Made by a program: the position numbers and the translations under genes. From the NCBI GenBank assembly GCA_949487135.1, contig CATAJQ010000038.1, positions 1 to 56,436 on the forward strand: DNA of 56,436 nt, written 5' to 3'. This DNA is from Cellvibrionales bacterium UBA7375 (lineage in GTDB: Bacteria > Pseudomonadota > Gammaproteobacteria > Pseudomonadales > Porticoccaceae). The notes under the pieces are model-generated. The model saw nothing but the letters and a program-made list of their open reading frames with translations. It had not been told where the DNA came from and searched no databases. This document shows positions 9,460-19,188 of the stretch, in pieces (position 1 is the stretch's first letter; each line of letters begins with the position of its first letter).

Positions 9460-10986
9460 ATGCAACTCAATTGGCTCGACCAACCCATTACTGACAACCA
9501 CCCATTATCCGATGGATTTCCGGATAGGATGGTTATTCTTGACTGTGAAACCACTGGCGGGCGGGCCAAATATCATCGAATTATAGAAATCGGTTTGGTA
9601 GTGATTGAAAATGGTCGTTTAATTGAAACTTGGCAATCATTTATTAACCCTGAAACCATGGTTCCTAGCTTTATCCAAAAACTCACAGGCATAAAGCCTA
9701 AAATGCTTGATAATGCACCAATTTTCAGCGAAATTGCCGATATATTGCACGATAAGCTAAAAAATAGAACTCTGGTTGCACACAATGCTAGATTTGATTA
9801 TAGCTTTTTAAAAAGTGAATTTAATCGTATTGGAATCAACTACAGCACCAAACCTCTGTGCTCAGTTAAATTAAGCCGAAACCTATACCCACAATTTAAA
9901 CGCCACGGTCTGTCTGAAATTATTAAGCGCTTTGGACTTAATATAGAGAATCGCCACCGCGCCCTGGATGATGCGCAAATGGTCTACGGCTTCTTTATTA
10001 AAACCTCGGCAATTTATTCCCCTGAAGAAATTGAAGCTTGCTGCAAGCAGCTATTAAAACGCACTACATTGCCACCTCTTTTAGACCCAGAAGATATTAA
10101 TAAAATCCCCAATACGCCTGGGGTGTATTATTTTTACGCACAAAATGGCGAACTATTATATGTGGGCAAAAGTATTAATCTTCGCAATCGAGTTTTGAGT
10201 CATTTTTCAGCAGACTATACTAATTCTAAAGAGTTTCAGATGTGCCAAAAAACAGCGCATGTTAACTATGAAACCACCCCCAGTGATTTTGGCGCACAGA
10301 TTAGAGAAAGCCATCAAATCAAAGTACTTTCACCCCTATATAATCGTCGCCTGCGCAAAACACGAAAACTTTATCAGTATAAAACTACTGTTGATGATAA
10401 TGGCTATATGCGAATGGCAACGGAATCGGTCTCTTCATCAGCGCCATCAGAACAGCAATTCGGATTATTTCGATCACCGAGACAGGCTTCAATTCAACTA
10501 GAAAAACTAGCCGATCAATATTTTCTATGTCATCAATTGATTGGCCTTGAGAGTAGCCAAAAACAGAATAGACCCTGTTTTAGAAGTCAGCTAAAAAAAT
10601 GTTTTGGCGCCTGTCACGGGGCGGAGCCTGCAGAACACTACAATGACCGTTTAACCTCGGCAATTGAGCGCTATCAAATTCAAGCATGGCCCTATCAAAA
10701 TGCCATTATGATCGAAGAGCAAAATCTAGATGGACAGACCGCCTTACATATTATTGACCACTGGCGCTATATCACCAAACTCGAAATCCCTGAGGATATC
10801 TTTGATTTGGGTTATCAAGTATGCAATCAGCACCAACCCAAATCCTCTCAACCGCAAACAAGACTTCAAGCAGATGAGAAGTTTGATTTAGATATTTACT
10901 TTATTCTTGTCAGATTTTTAATGAACGAAGACAATAAAAAACTATCTAATTTGAAAATATGGATGCTTGATCCTGTTCAACAATAA
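9460..10986 (+). CDS. DnaQ-like 3'-5' exonuclease fused to a GIY-YIG nuclease domain
   Basis: A 508-residue two-domain protein. Residues ~20-185 form a DEDDh exonuclease: D28-x-E30 in LDCETTG, AHNARFDYSF, and HRALDDAQ. Residues ~215-300 form a UvrC/Cho-type GIY-YIG domain: GVYYFY, LLYVGKSINLRNRV and the catalytic-region glutamate in IRESHQIK. The rest (to 508) has a Cys-containing segment (CFRSQLKKCFGACHG) like that in UvrC/Cho. Such fusions are known in several bacteria and are often annotated as DNA polymerase III epsilon-like. A role in DNA repair is likely, but the substrate is unknown. Confidence 0.87.
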   Translation: MQLNWLDQPITDNHPLSDGFPDRMVILDCETTGGRAKYHRIIEIGLVVIENGRLIETWQSFINPETMVPSFIQKLTGIKPKMLDNAPIFSEIADILHDKLKNRTLVAHNARFDYSFLKSEFNRIGINYSTKPLCSVKLSRNLYPQFKRHGLSEIIKRFGLNIENRHRALDDAQMVYGFFIKTSAIYSPEEIEACCKQLLKRTTLPPLLDPEDINKIPNTPGVYYFYAQNGELLYVGKSINLRNRVLSHFSADYTNSKEFQMCQKTAHVNYETTPSDFGAQIRESHQIKVLSPLYNRRLRKTRKLYQYKTTVDDNGYMRMATESVSSSAPSEQQFGLFRSPRQASIQLEKLADQYFLCHQLIGLESSQKQNRPCFRSQLKKCFGACHGAEPAEHYNDRLTSAIERYQIQAWPYQNAIMIEEQNLDGQTALHIIDHWRYITKLEIPEDIFDLGYQVCNQHQPKSSQPQTRLQADEKFDLDIYFILVRFLMNEDNKKLSNLKIWMLDPVQQ

Positions 10987-11053
10987 ATAAACATTTTTTA
11001 TGTGTTTTCTGCCATAATTCATAGCCTAATAAATAGTGATATAGAACCTCTGG

Positions 11054-12061
11054 GTGGCAACTTTGAAGGATATTAAAGTTTGGGACAATGTGGATTATGA
11101 TCGCTTTCAAAATGAGATCATTCCTTTAAATCAACCCGCTATTATCAGGTCTTTAGTATCTGAATGGCCAACGGTTAAGGCAGCAAAAAAATCGGATGAA
11201 GCTGTAGTTAACTATTTAAAACCCCTTGATAGCAATACTGTGGTTCCAGCATTAGTCGGTCCTCCTGATATAAAGGGCCGATTTTTTTATTCTAATGATT
11301 TAACTGAGCACAATTTTCAACGTACTGAAGTAACACTCACCATTGGTCTAGAGCGACTGTTAGCAATCAAAAATAGACCTCAGCCTCATGCTATTGCTCT
11401 TCAGGCTATTCAGCTACGTCAAGTGCTACCAGATTATAAAGCTGCGCACCCTCAACCGCTCTTAGATAGCTCGGCTGAGCCAACCATGTGGATCGGAAAT
11501 CAGGGAACTGTAGCGCCACATTATGATATTCATGATAATTTAGCCTGTGTGGTTGCAGGAAAACGACAATTTACTCTGTTTCCCCCTGAGCAAATTAATA
11601 ATCTATACCCAGGGCCTACACTAAGCGCACCAGCCGGGGTGCCGGTTAGTATGGTGGATATAAAAAATCCCGACTATAAGCGCTACCCCAAATATAAAGA
11701 GGCGGTTAAAACTGGTTTTCAAGCCACGTTGGAACCGGGGGATGCAGTATTTATCCCTGCATTATGGTGGCACGGTGTGGAATCTTTGGAACCCTTTAAT
11801 ATCTTGGTCAATTATTGGTGGGGAGGAAGCGATTTAGGAAGCCTGTCACCTAATGACAGTCTTTTACATAGCATGATGAGTATCGCTAATTTGGATCAAC
11901 AAAAGCGCGAGGCATGGCAGCACTTCTTTAACTACTATGTGTTTAAAACTATGGATAGCCCTTCAGAGCACTTACCCGCCAAATTAAAGGATATAGTAAC
12001 TGATCTAAGTCCGACTCAGAGGGTAAAAGTTCGCAATTTCTTGGCTGAAAAACTTAAATAG
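11054..12061 (+). CDS. Cupin-like (JmjC/Cupin_8) protein
   Basis: A 335-residue double-stranded beta-helix protein. The metal triad expected of Fe(II)/2-oxoglutarate JmjC-like hydroxylases is visible: H156-x-D158 in PHYDIHDN and H240 in LWWHGVE. GKRQFTLFPPEQINNLYPGP is typical of the Cupin_8 family. Its start is a GTG with a weak ribosome binding site; TTG at 11063 is an alternative. Proteins of this type recur next to TonB receptors, SapC and tryptophan-halogenase-like genes, as here, where it converges on the halogenase gene with only 11 bp between stops. A paralogue is at 40348-41361. The substrate is unknown; protein or peptide hydroxylation is an inference. Confidence 0.82.
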   Translation: MATLKDIKVWDNVDYDRFQNEIIPLNQPAIIRSLVSEWPTVKAAKKSDEAVVNYLKPLDSNTVVPALVGPPDIKGRFFYSNDLTEHNFQRTEVTLTIGLERLLAIKNRPQPHAIALQAIQLRQVLPDYKAAHPQPLLDSSAEPTMWIGNQGTVAPHYDIHDNLACVVAGKRQFTLFPPEQINNLYPGPTLSAPAGVPVSMVDIKNPDYKRYPKYKEAVKTGFQATLEPGDAVFIPALWWHGVESLEPFNILVNYWWGGSDLGSLSPNDSLLHSMMSIANLDQQKREAWQHFFNYYVFKTMDSPSEHLPAKLKDIVTDLSPTQRVKVRNFLAEKLK

Positions 12062-12072
12062 TTGGCGCTTAA

Positions 12073-13563
12073 TTACATTGATGGTGCTTTACAATATTGA
12101 TCAATAAACTGCTGATGGCTAGGCAGTTGGTCGACCAAGTTATCCACCGCGCCTTTGATACCATTGAGGAAATTTTCTAGCTCTTTATCGCCCATCATAT
12201 TAACAATGGGATGGTATTGTTCTGGCATTAATCCCTGCCCCAACATAACCTGAGACCATGAATTTTCTGCAAAAATATCATTTTCCTTTTGGAAAATGCG
12301 ACCCGATTGTTTAAATAACTCAATTCTATGTTTTAAGGTTTCAGGAATTTTCATTGTCTTACAGTGATGCCAAAATGGCGTATCTTCTCGCTCAGTCACA
12401 TGATAGTGCAATACAATAAAGTCTCTGACATTAAGAAATTCTTCTCTCATCTGAGTGTTAAATTCAGTCACATCAGACTCACTGATACCTTGTGTTGGGA
12501 AAAGCTGCAATAGTCTTATAATCCCGCGCTGAATAAGATGGATACTGGTAGATTCTAAGGGCTCTAGAAATCCTGCGGCGAGACCGAGGGCAATACAATT
12601 TTTATTCCAGTGTTTGTGTCGCTGACCAGTGCGGAATTTTATGACCCGCGGTTTGGTCAGCGGCTCACCTTCAATATTCTTGAGTAGAGTCTCAGTTGCC
12701 TGGTCATCTGTCAGATACTTGCTGCAAAAAACCATGCCATTGCCAACTCGATGCTGAAGGGGAATTCGCCATTGCCAACCGGCATCTCTGGCAATCGACC
12801 TGGTGTAGGGAATGGGCTCAGCGACAGATTTAGTTTGAACTGCCACTGCACTATCGCAGGGCAGATAATGGGACCAATCGTCATAACCCGTCTGTAATGC
12901 TTTATCAATGAGTAACCCCATAAAGCCGCTACAATCAATAAAGAGATCGCCTTCTACTGCTTCACCAGATTCCAGAGTAACATGGCTTATATTGCCAGTT
13001 TGTGGGTCTTTTGCCACCTCAGTAATCATGCCCTCTATGCGTTTACAACCATTGTGCTCTGCAATTTTCCGCAAATAGTTGGCATACAGCCCAGCATCCA
13101 TATGAAAGGCATAGTTAAGGCCATTTTGCGGGATAACTGCGAATTTATTTTGTTTGGCCGCTTGCAACTCATTACAATAATCACCAAACTCCGAACTTAT
13201 ACCCTGCTCTTTTCCTTTCAGCCAAAAATGTTGGAACCCTGCAGCCCAACAGTCTTTCCCGGTAAAACCAAAAGAATGGATATAGTTTTCATTGACGTTT
13301 TTCCAATTTTCAAAGGAGATACCAAGCTTAAAAGTCCCTTGAACAGCCTTCATAAATTTGCGCTCATCAATTTTTAACAACCGATGAAGCGTAATCATTG
13401 TGGGTATTGTTGCTTCACCCACACCAACAGTGCCAATAGCATCTGATTCAATTAGAGTCACATCTAGGTTTTTACCAATTAATTTTGCAATTGAGGCCGC
13501 TGCCATCCAACCGGCAGTTCCGCCACCCACGATTACTACTTTTTTAACTGGTCGATTTGACAC
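12073..13563 (-). CDS. Tryptophan-halogenase-like flavin-dependent protein (full motif set)
   Basis: With a GTG start at 13563 the protein has 496 residues. It carries the FAD motif GGGTAGW (13-19), the catalytic lysine K79 in GTFK79LGISF (same number as in PrnA), and W263-x-W265-x-I-P268, the signature of flavin-dependent tryptophan halogenases. I prefer GTG 13563 because GAGGA lies seven bases upstream and it leaves 19 bp after the SapC stop; the longer ATG start at 13623 would overlap SapC by 41 bases. It may chlorinate or brominate indole-like substrates with FADH2 from a separate reductase. No biosynthetic cluster is nearby; the neighbours are a TonB receptor, SapC and a cupin. Confidence 0.85.
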   Translation of the reverse strand: MSNRPVKKVVIVGGGTAGWMAAASIAKLIGKNLDVTLIESDAIGTVGVGEATIPTMITLHRLLKIDERKFMKAVQGTFKLGISFENWKNVNENYIHSFGFTGKDCWAAGFQHFWLKGKEQGISSEFGDYCNELQAAKQNKFAVIPQNGLNYAFHMDAGLYANYLRKIAEHNGCKRIEGMITEVAKDPQTGNISHVTLESGEAVEGDLFIDCSGFMGLLIDKALQTGYDDWSHYLPCDSAVAVQTKSVAEPIPYTRSIARDAGWQWRIPLQHRVGNGMVFCSKYLTDDQATETLLKNIEGEPLTKPRVIKFRTGQRHKHWNKNCIALGLAAGFLEPLESTSIHLIQRGIIRLLQLFPTQGISESDVTEFNTQMREEFLNVRDFIVLHYHVTEREDTPFWHHCKTMKIPETLKHRIELFKQSGRIFQKENDIFAENSWSQVMLGQGLMPEQYHPIVNMMGDKELENFLNGIKGAVDNLVDQLPSHQQFIDQYCKAPSM

Positions 13564-13582
13564 CCTTAAATCCTCATTTAGT

Positions 13583-14323
13583 TTACAAATAGTCTGCGAC
13601 TTTCTTACTATTTTCAACAGCATTCTTTTTATCGATTAATGCTCTTATTCGTGCATAGGATGCAACCGCCATGTAGATTGGCTGGAGAAAACCCTGTTTA
13701 TTGAGGTCTTCTAACGTTGCACCATCAAGTTCGAGCAATTTTTCTTCATTAATTGTGTAAAAGCCAACAAGTTGATTAGTAGATCCATTATCCAATGTGA
13801 TTTCTAGGGTAAAAGGTTCCAGAAGATCTGCCGCAGTTAATGCCAAAATAAAACCTTTATTATGCTCATGCCCATGATGCAAAGACTCCAGTTTAGTCAT
13901 CATAGTTTTTAGAAAATCTGTTGGCTGTGAGTTATCGTCAAATAGTGCTTGACCCTGATCTTCACTGATCTTTGGACTTTCGATATCAATTGACACTATG
14001 GGCTTTAAATCATTCTCGGAAGCTCCCTGATAACCAATCAAAAAGGGTTCCCGCTCAACCATCATCGGAATATAAGAAGCACTCCAACCTGAATCATCTA
14101 GGAAAAGATTTTCATTTTTCTCAAAACCAAATAAAGCAATTGGAAAAAATTCACCCGTTTCACCGCTTTTTGAAAAAAAGATCGGATAGCACGATTGTAT
14201 ATTTCTAAACTCCAGCGGGTAGGTTAAGGAATACTGAATATTATCTCCGAAAGCTTCTCCTCGCTTTGTCACTATTCGAGTATTTTTATGTGTTGCTGGG
14301 CTTAAAACTTTATAGTTACTCAT
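13583..14323 (-). CDS. SapC family protein
   Basis: A 246-residue protein of the SapC family (PF07277). Characteristic segments are YPLEFRNIQSCYPIFF, ALFGFEKNENLFLDD and PMMVEREPFLIGYQ, with GFYTINEEKLLELD toward the C-terminus. The family was named from a Campylobacter S-layer-related gene, but its biochemical role is unknown. No signal peptide is visible. The ribosome binding site GGAG is six bases before the ATG. It lies between two halogenase-like genes, 36 bp after one and 19 bp before the other, so it is likely co-transcribed with them. A paralogue is at 41358-42071. Confidence 0.85.
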   Translation of the reverse strand: MSNYKVLSPATHKNTRIVTKRGEAFGDNIQYSLTYPLEFRNIQSCYPIFFSKSGETGEFFPIALFGFEKNENLFLDDSGWSASYIPMMVEREPFLIGYQGASENDLKPIVSIDIESPKISEDQGQALFDDNSQPTDFLKTMMTKLESLHHGHEHNKGFILALTAADLLEPFTLEITLDNGSTNQLVGFYTINEEKLLELDGATLEDLNKQGFLQPIYMAVASYARIRALIDKKNAVENSKKVADYL

Positions 14324-14359
14324 TTATTCTCCAAAAGACTTTCAATCTTTGCTTAAAAG

Positions 14360-15937
14360 CTAGATTTTTTGAAATCCATATTTGTAAATTTTATTAATTA
14401 GTTCTCGATTGGTAGGCATTGTGTGCATTAATTGTTGGGTGCGTTTAGCATTTTCCGCAAATAACTCCATAGCTTTACCGCTGGTTTCACGATCGGACCG
14501 CCTGGAGCTTGGATCTATCTGAGTTTTATAGTTCATTCCATAAAGAATGTACTGAAAACTAGCCGCTGGAAACATCTCATCAGCATGCTGTGTATCCCGA
14601 TGCCAAGGTGGTTGGAACTGCCAAATTTCCAGTAAATCTTGAAGACTTTGTGGAATAGATGATGGCTTACAATTATCTATCCAATATTGGCTGTCTGTTC
14701 TTTGAGTCAAAACATAGTGCAATTTTAGAAAATCAACAATGCGGTCCCAACGATACAAGAACTTTTCATTAAACCGTTTTGCCACCAGATCCATTATTTT
14801 TCTGTTAGCGGGTAATTGCTCTGCAATCATTGCAGCGGACAACTCAACCAGTACAAGAGCCGAGGCTTCAAGTGGCTCAATAAAGCCTGATGACATCCCA
14901 ATCCCAACACAATTTTTATGCCAAAATTTTTCTCGGTGTCCAGGGTCAAAGGTTATTTTTCGAATTGTAGCCTCCGCTGCAGCTTGCTTTCCAGCAGTTT
15001 TGGCTATGTAGTCTAACAACTCGGTTCGAGCGCTTTGTTCAGTTGTGTAATCACTCGAATAAATATGCCCGATACCCCTGCGTGTTGGCAACCCTATATC
15101 CCATATCCAACCTGCAGTTTGCGCTGTGGATAGTGTTGCAGATTGTATTGGGTCATCTGGGTTTTCATAGGGAACCTGAGCAGCAAGGGCCGAATTATTG
15201 AATAAATACTGACTCTTACTAACCAATGGTATCCCATAGTGCTCTCCTAATAGCAGCGCTCTTGAACCACTACAGTCAATAAATAGGTCGCCAAATACTT
15301 CACCCTGGGTATCGGTTGATATAGAGGCAATATCACCATTTTCAGCAGAATTTATTGCCGTCAAATTAGCACTAACATGCTCCACACCCAGTTTGTCCAC
15401 ACAATGTTGGCGCAATAGCTCAGCAAATTTACCAGCATCTAGATGATAACCATAATTAACATGGAAGGCATATTCTGGGGTGGCAATATTTTTTGGTGCT
15501 AGTTGACTATCAAATAATGCGCTCTGTGGATTTACGGCATTGGCAAAGTTAACCTTTTCTCTGATTTGCTGCCAATGAGGCGCCAAATTAGATTCATGAA
15601 AATTGTGAGGCATGGTAAAGGGATGTGTATAGGTATCATCTTTACCTTCAGTCCAATTGTGAAATTCTGTTCCCTGTTTAAAGCTAGCACTGCATTGACG
15701 AAAGAAATCTGTCTCTGAAATGCCAATCTTTTTTAAGGTCGAGCGCATTGATGGCCATGTACCCTCACCTACACCAATGGTTGGTATATCTGGAGATTCA
15801 ATCAAAACCAAGTGAAAATTATTTTCACCTGAAGACAAACTGCTAGCAATATAATGTTCTGCAGCAATAATGCCGGCGGTAAGCCAACCAGCAGTACCAC
15901 CACCAACAATTACAATTCGATTAATCGTGTTTTTCAT
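14360..15937 (-). CDS. Tryptophan-halogenase-like flavoprotein with altered WxWxIP motif
   Basis: A 525-residue member of the tryptophan halogenase family. The FAD motif is GGGTAGW (12-18), and the expected catalytic lysine is K87 in SASFK87QGTEF. The usual WxWxIP motif reads W277-I-W-D-I-G282, with Gly for Pro. That motif is thought to keep the enzyme from acting as a monooxygenase, so the change leaves the reaction open. It is the first gene after the TonB receptor and its hairpin, and heads halogenase-SapC-halogenase on the minus strand. It is clearly diverged from the neighbour at 12073-13563. Confidence 0.82.
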   Translation of the reverse strand: MKNTINRIVIVGGGTAGWLTAGIIAAEHYIASSLSSGENNFHLVLIESPDIPTIGVGEGTWPSMRSTLKKIGISETDFFRQCSASFKQGTEFHNWTEGKDDTYTHPFTMPHNFHESNLAPHWQQIREKVNFANAVNPQSALFDSQLAPKNIATPEYAFHVNYGYHLDAGKFAELLRQHCVDKLGVEHVSANLTAINSAENGDIASISTDTQGEVFGDLFIDCSGSRALLLGEHYGIPLVSKSQYLFNNSALAAQVPYENPDDPIQSATLSTAQTAGWIWDIGLPTRRGIGHIYSSDYTTEQSARTELLDYIAKTAGKQAAAEATIRKITFDPGHREKFWHKNCVGIGMSSGFIEPLEASALVLVELSAAMIAEQLPANRKIMDLVAKRFNEKFLYRWDRIVDFLKLHYVLTQRTDSQYWIDNCKPSSIPQSLQDLLEIWQFQPPWHRDTQHADEMFPAASFQYILYGMNYKTQIDPSSRRSDRETSGKAMELFAENAKRTQQLMHTMPTNRELINKIYKYGFQKI

Positions 15938-16019
15938 GCCAAAGATTTAGTGTGTTGTTATCGTTATAGTATACAGGCTTATGCCCTTTCTGTGTTTAGA
16001 CTTGTTATACGCTAGAAAC

Positions 16020-16050
16020 AAAGAAGCCGCTTAAAATAAGCGGCTTCTTT
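16020..16050. terminator. Strong hairpin terminator between TonB receptor and halogenase/SapC genes
   Basis: A perfect 14-bp stem (16020-16033 with 16037-16050) has a three-base AAA loop; its outer arms are A- and T-rich, so it can act in both directions. It lies 37 bp after the receptor stop. It should let the receptor be made in excess over the downstream halogenase and SapC genes. A very similar hairpin occupies the same place after the second receptor (42150-42187). Confidence 0.85.
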
Positions 16051-16086
16051 AGCTATAAAACTACGTTATCACAATACGATCTAAAA

Positions 16087-19000
16087 TTAGAAGGTATAGC
16101 GAACACCTAAATTATAACGTGCACCAGTTTGACCTGATCGAAGTGTTTGACGCTCTGTACGACCGAAGAGCCTATAACCTTCATTAGTCACATTAATACC
16201 ATCCATAAATACTGATAGGTTGTCACTAAATTCATAGCTAGCGCTAATATCTACCTGACCATAGGCTTGAGTTTGAGTTGGGTTGTTACCAATTCTTCTT
16301 TCACCGTCATCATCATAGAACGCACCCTGGCCCTGACCGTCGCCATTGAAGAAATCATCTCTCCAGTTGTAAGCAATTCGGGCATTAAAGCCATCTTTAT
16401 CATAGAAGGCAATTAAGTTAGCCGAGTCACTCAATCCACTTAGGGCAAATTGACTAATCATACATTTAGCCGTAGTTTCGATCAGCTCGTCAGGACATGG
16501 CTCTGTCGTAGGAATAGCAACATAACCAACATCAGACCATGCTCTCGTGTAGTTAGCGATCACACCGTAACCTGTTTCCCCAAAATTATGTTGGATATTA
16601 AATTCCCAACCATAAACATTGGCGTCTTTTTGGTTAACTGGGTAACTAATACTAAACAGCAAAGGATCATTGGTTTCATCAGACATTAACGGATTATCTG
16701 AGGTCGGCACAAATGGCAGATACTCTTTGATTGCTGTCTGTATTGTTGCAGGATCAGTTAAACCACCTAAGATAGCGGCTTCTTCCCATTTTCCACCACT
16801 CGCCACATCAGTTAGTCCTTCCCACTCAGGAATCGCAACATTAAGATCAGTATTACTACCAATAAAGTTTTCTGTGGCTTTTTTGAAGTAACCAACAGAT
16901 AAGTAGCTTACATCGTTGTAGTACCACTCAGTCGACAAGTCAAAGTTAGTCGATTCGATAGGCAACAAGCCCGGCGAACCTCGACTTGCAGATGGCTTAC
17001 CTTTGTATGAAGTACCATTTGCAGTTGTACCACCTTTGATGTCTTCATAGTTTGGTCTGGTAACCGTCTTACTTACCGACATTCTTCCAACTAGCTCATC
17101 GGTAAATTCAACATTGATATCTATATTTGGTAAGACAAAGTCATAGTTACCCGTCATTGGTTCTTCAATAACTTCATCGCCTGGGATAAGGTTAAATTCA
17201 TTACCGCCCGTCCATGAACTATTCACATATTTGGGCACAGAAGCCAGTGAGATTACATCTGTTTCTTCGTATCTGACACCCACTCTAATGTTTGTTGGCA
17301 AATCTGAGATTTCTGTGTCATGAGTTATTTGGAAGTAAGCAGCTTTAGATTCTTCTGTTGTAGTCTTATCAACAGTCCAGTCAGTTGAAGCACAGTAGAA
17401 GTCTCTGAATGGTTCAGGAACACAGGTTCCAGAAGCAATGCTATCAACCTCAGTCACAGGTAGCATACGCGCTACGTCTGTGAGCTCTTTGAAATCAACT
17501 GCAAAAGATTCAATTTGACGCAACTCATTATTGCCACCTGATAGCGCATCAAAATTATCCTCCATGGTTGTGCGTTCAAGTATACCGCTAATATACCCAG
17601 GATCAGAAATACCACCCCAGGTATCACGCTGAACATTAGAGCTAACAGAACGGTTAGTAACCTCTGTTAAAGCGACACCGAAATCAATACTCGTTACATC
17701 ATTCAAATCGTAGGTACCGCTAAATTGTTTTTGGTCGATATCCATTAACGACTCACCATTACCAAATACGCTACCAGTAATAACCATATCGTCTTTGTAC
17801 AATGGGCGAGCTTCGCCGCCTTCCTGAACCGTATTAGCGTCCGCAGGGTTTAGACCAAGCTCAAGGATTGGGAAATCTTCAGTAAAGTAAACTTTAGACA
17901 CAGTTCGGTTAAAGCTTGCCATTGTAACAAGAGCACCTGTACCAAAGGGTGAGTTAGCACCAGAATGTGCATCAGACTTATGCCAATCAAATTCTAACTG
18001 AAGTCTATCACTGGCATACCACTCAAGGTTAAGACCAACAGATTCATTGGTGTTGGTAAAGCCTTCTTGACCAATACCCATAGCAAAGTCATTGTTTGAA
18101 CCAACTTCACGATACATAAGCGGTGTTGAAATAGCTTGATCATCCCAATGTGCTGTTTGAGAGTTTGCACCCTGACCATTAAACCAAGCTGATAAATCAT
18201 TGTATGACTTATCAAGATCCAACTGCGAGTAGGTATAATCAATAGTACCTGTTAATGATTCAATAGGTCTCCACTGCATGGTTAATTGACCATTAACTCG
18301 CTTAGACTCATATTCAGAAAGATTATAGGCAACGCTCTGCGGAATCGAGATTGATTCGAACTGACAATTCTCAACGTCTACATCACAGCTAGCATCAAAG
18401 TGATCGCCAAGCTCAGGGCGGTTAAGCTGGCGATTACCACCTACAACATCGGCAGGAACACCAAGACGAGCATTTTCAGCAGAAGCAAAATGGCTTCTCC
18501 AACCACCAACATTACCAAAACGCTCAGCATTGTTACGTTTTTGACCTGAGAAACTTAGAGAGATACCCACCGTATCATCAGCAAAAGTCTCAGAAAATAG
18601 CCCCGCAATTTCTGGCGTAAAGTCATCACCTAAAATAGTTGAAGTATCTATGGCTGCTTTTGCGCCAACAGACAATACAGAACCTGCTTCAAGCGGCTTA
18701 GTGGTAAGGATATTGATTACAGAGCCAATACCACCTGAGGGAGCAGCAGCATCACCAGTTTTATGAATAACAACTGCAGAGATACCCTCAGAGGCAATAT
18801 CTGCGAAATCAAATGCTCGACTTGTTCCACTGTGAGTCGGCATTTGGCGGCCATTTAACGTTACCATGTTATATTCAGGACCGAAGCCTCGAACGGTTAC
18901 CTTACTTCCCTCGCCTCGAGCTCGGTCAATAGATACACCCGTAATTCTTTGTAGAGCCTCGGCAAGGTTAGTATCTGGGAATTTACCCATATCTTCCGCA

Positions 19001-19188
19001 GAGATAGCATCAGCAACACCTACTGTATCTCGCTTGATGTCCATTGATTTTTTAAGACTGGCGCGAATACCACCCTCTACAATTACTTCTTCGATCTCTA
19101 GTCCTTCATCCTGAGCAAATGCAGGCATCGTTGAGCCTACCAAGGCCAAAGCCACACTGCTAGAAAGAACTTTTTTCTTGAATAACAT
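16087..19188 (-). CDS. TonB-dependent outer-membrane receptor (1)
   Basis: A 1033-residue receptor. It has an N-terminal signal peptide ending MPAFA|Q, a TonB-box-like EEVIVEG, a plug domain (ISAEDMGKFPDTNLAEALQRI, ...VTVRGFGPEYNMVTLNGRQMP) and a long beta-barrel ending in GVRYTF with the terminal Phe needed for outer-membrane insertion. The ribosome binding site AGGGGG is nine bases upstream. It belongs to the long proteobacterial group often clustered with SapC and halogenase-like genes. The substrate is unknown; oligosaccharide or peptide are both plausible. The receptor at 42213-45254 is a paralogue with the same plug motifs. Confidence 0.93.
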   Translation of the reverse strand: MLFKKKVLSSSVALALVGSTMPAFAQDEGLEIEEVIVEGGIRASLKKSMDIKRDTVGVADAISAEDMGKFPDTNLAEALQRITGVSIDRARGEGSKVTVRGFGPEYNMVTLNGRQMPTHSGTSRAFDFADIASEGISAVVIHKTGDAAAPSGGIGSVINILTTKPLEAGSVLSVGAKAAIDTSTILGDDFTPEIAGLFSETFADDTVGISLSFSGQKRNNAERFGNVGGWRSHFASAENARLGVPADVVGGNRQLNRPELGDHFDASCDVDVENCQFESISIPQSVAYNLSEYESKRVNGQLTMQWRPIESLTGTIDYTYSQLDLDKSYNDLSAWFNGQGANSQTAHWDDQAISTPLMYREVGSNNDFAMGIGQEGFTNTNESVGLNLEWYASDRLQLEFDWHKSDAHSGANSPFGTGALVTMASFNRTVSKVYFTEDFPILELGLNPADANTVQEGGEARPLYKDDMVITGSVFGNGESLMDIDQKQFSGTYDLNDVTSIDFGVALTEVTNRSVSSNVQRDTWGGISDPGYISGILERTTMEDNFDALSGGNNELRQIESFAVDFKELTDVARMLPVTEVDSIASGTCVPEPFRDFYCASTDWTVDKTTTEESKAAYFQITHDTEISDLPTNIRVGVRYEETDVISLASVPKYVNSSWTGGNEFNLIPGDEVIEEPMTGNYDFVLPNIDINVEFTDELVGRMSVSKTVTRPNYEDIKGGTTANGTSYKGKPSASRGSPGLLPIESTNFDLSTEWYYNDVSYLSVGYFKKATENFIGSNTDLNVAIPEWEGLTDVASGGKWEEAAILGGLTDPATIQTAIKEYLPFVPTSDNPLMSDETNDPLLFSISYPVNQKDANVYGWEFNIQHNFGETGYGVIANYTRAWSDVGYVAIPTTEPCPDELIETTAKCMISQFALSGLSDSANLIAFYDKDGFNARIAYNWRDDFFNGDGQGQGAFYDDDGERRIGNNPTQTQAYGQVDISASYEFSDNLSVFMDGINVTNEGYRLFGRTERQTLRSGQTGARYNLGVRYTF

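Noticed and set aside
12982-13377. A 131-codon plus-strand open frame
   Set aside because: It lies opposite the halogenase-like gene with full motifs; no support for a second gene.
11054-19188. Halogenated natural-product biosynthetic cluster
   Set aside because: Apart from the two halogenase-like genes there is no NRPS, PKS, or tailoring set; receptor, SapC and cupin point to a transport-linked role.
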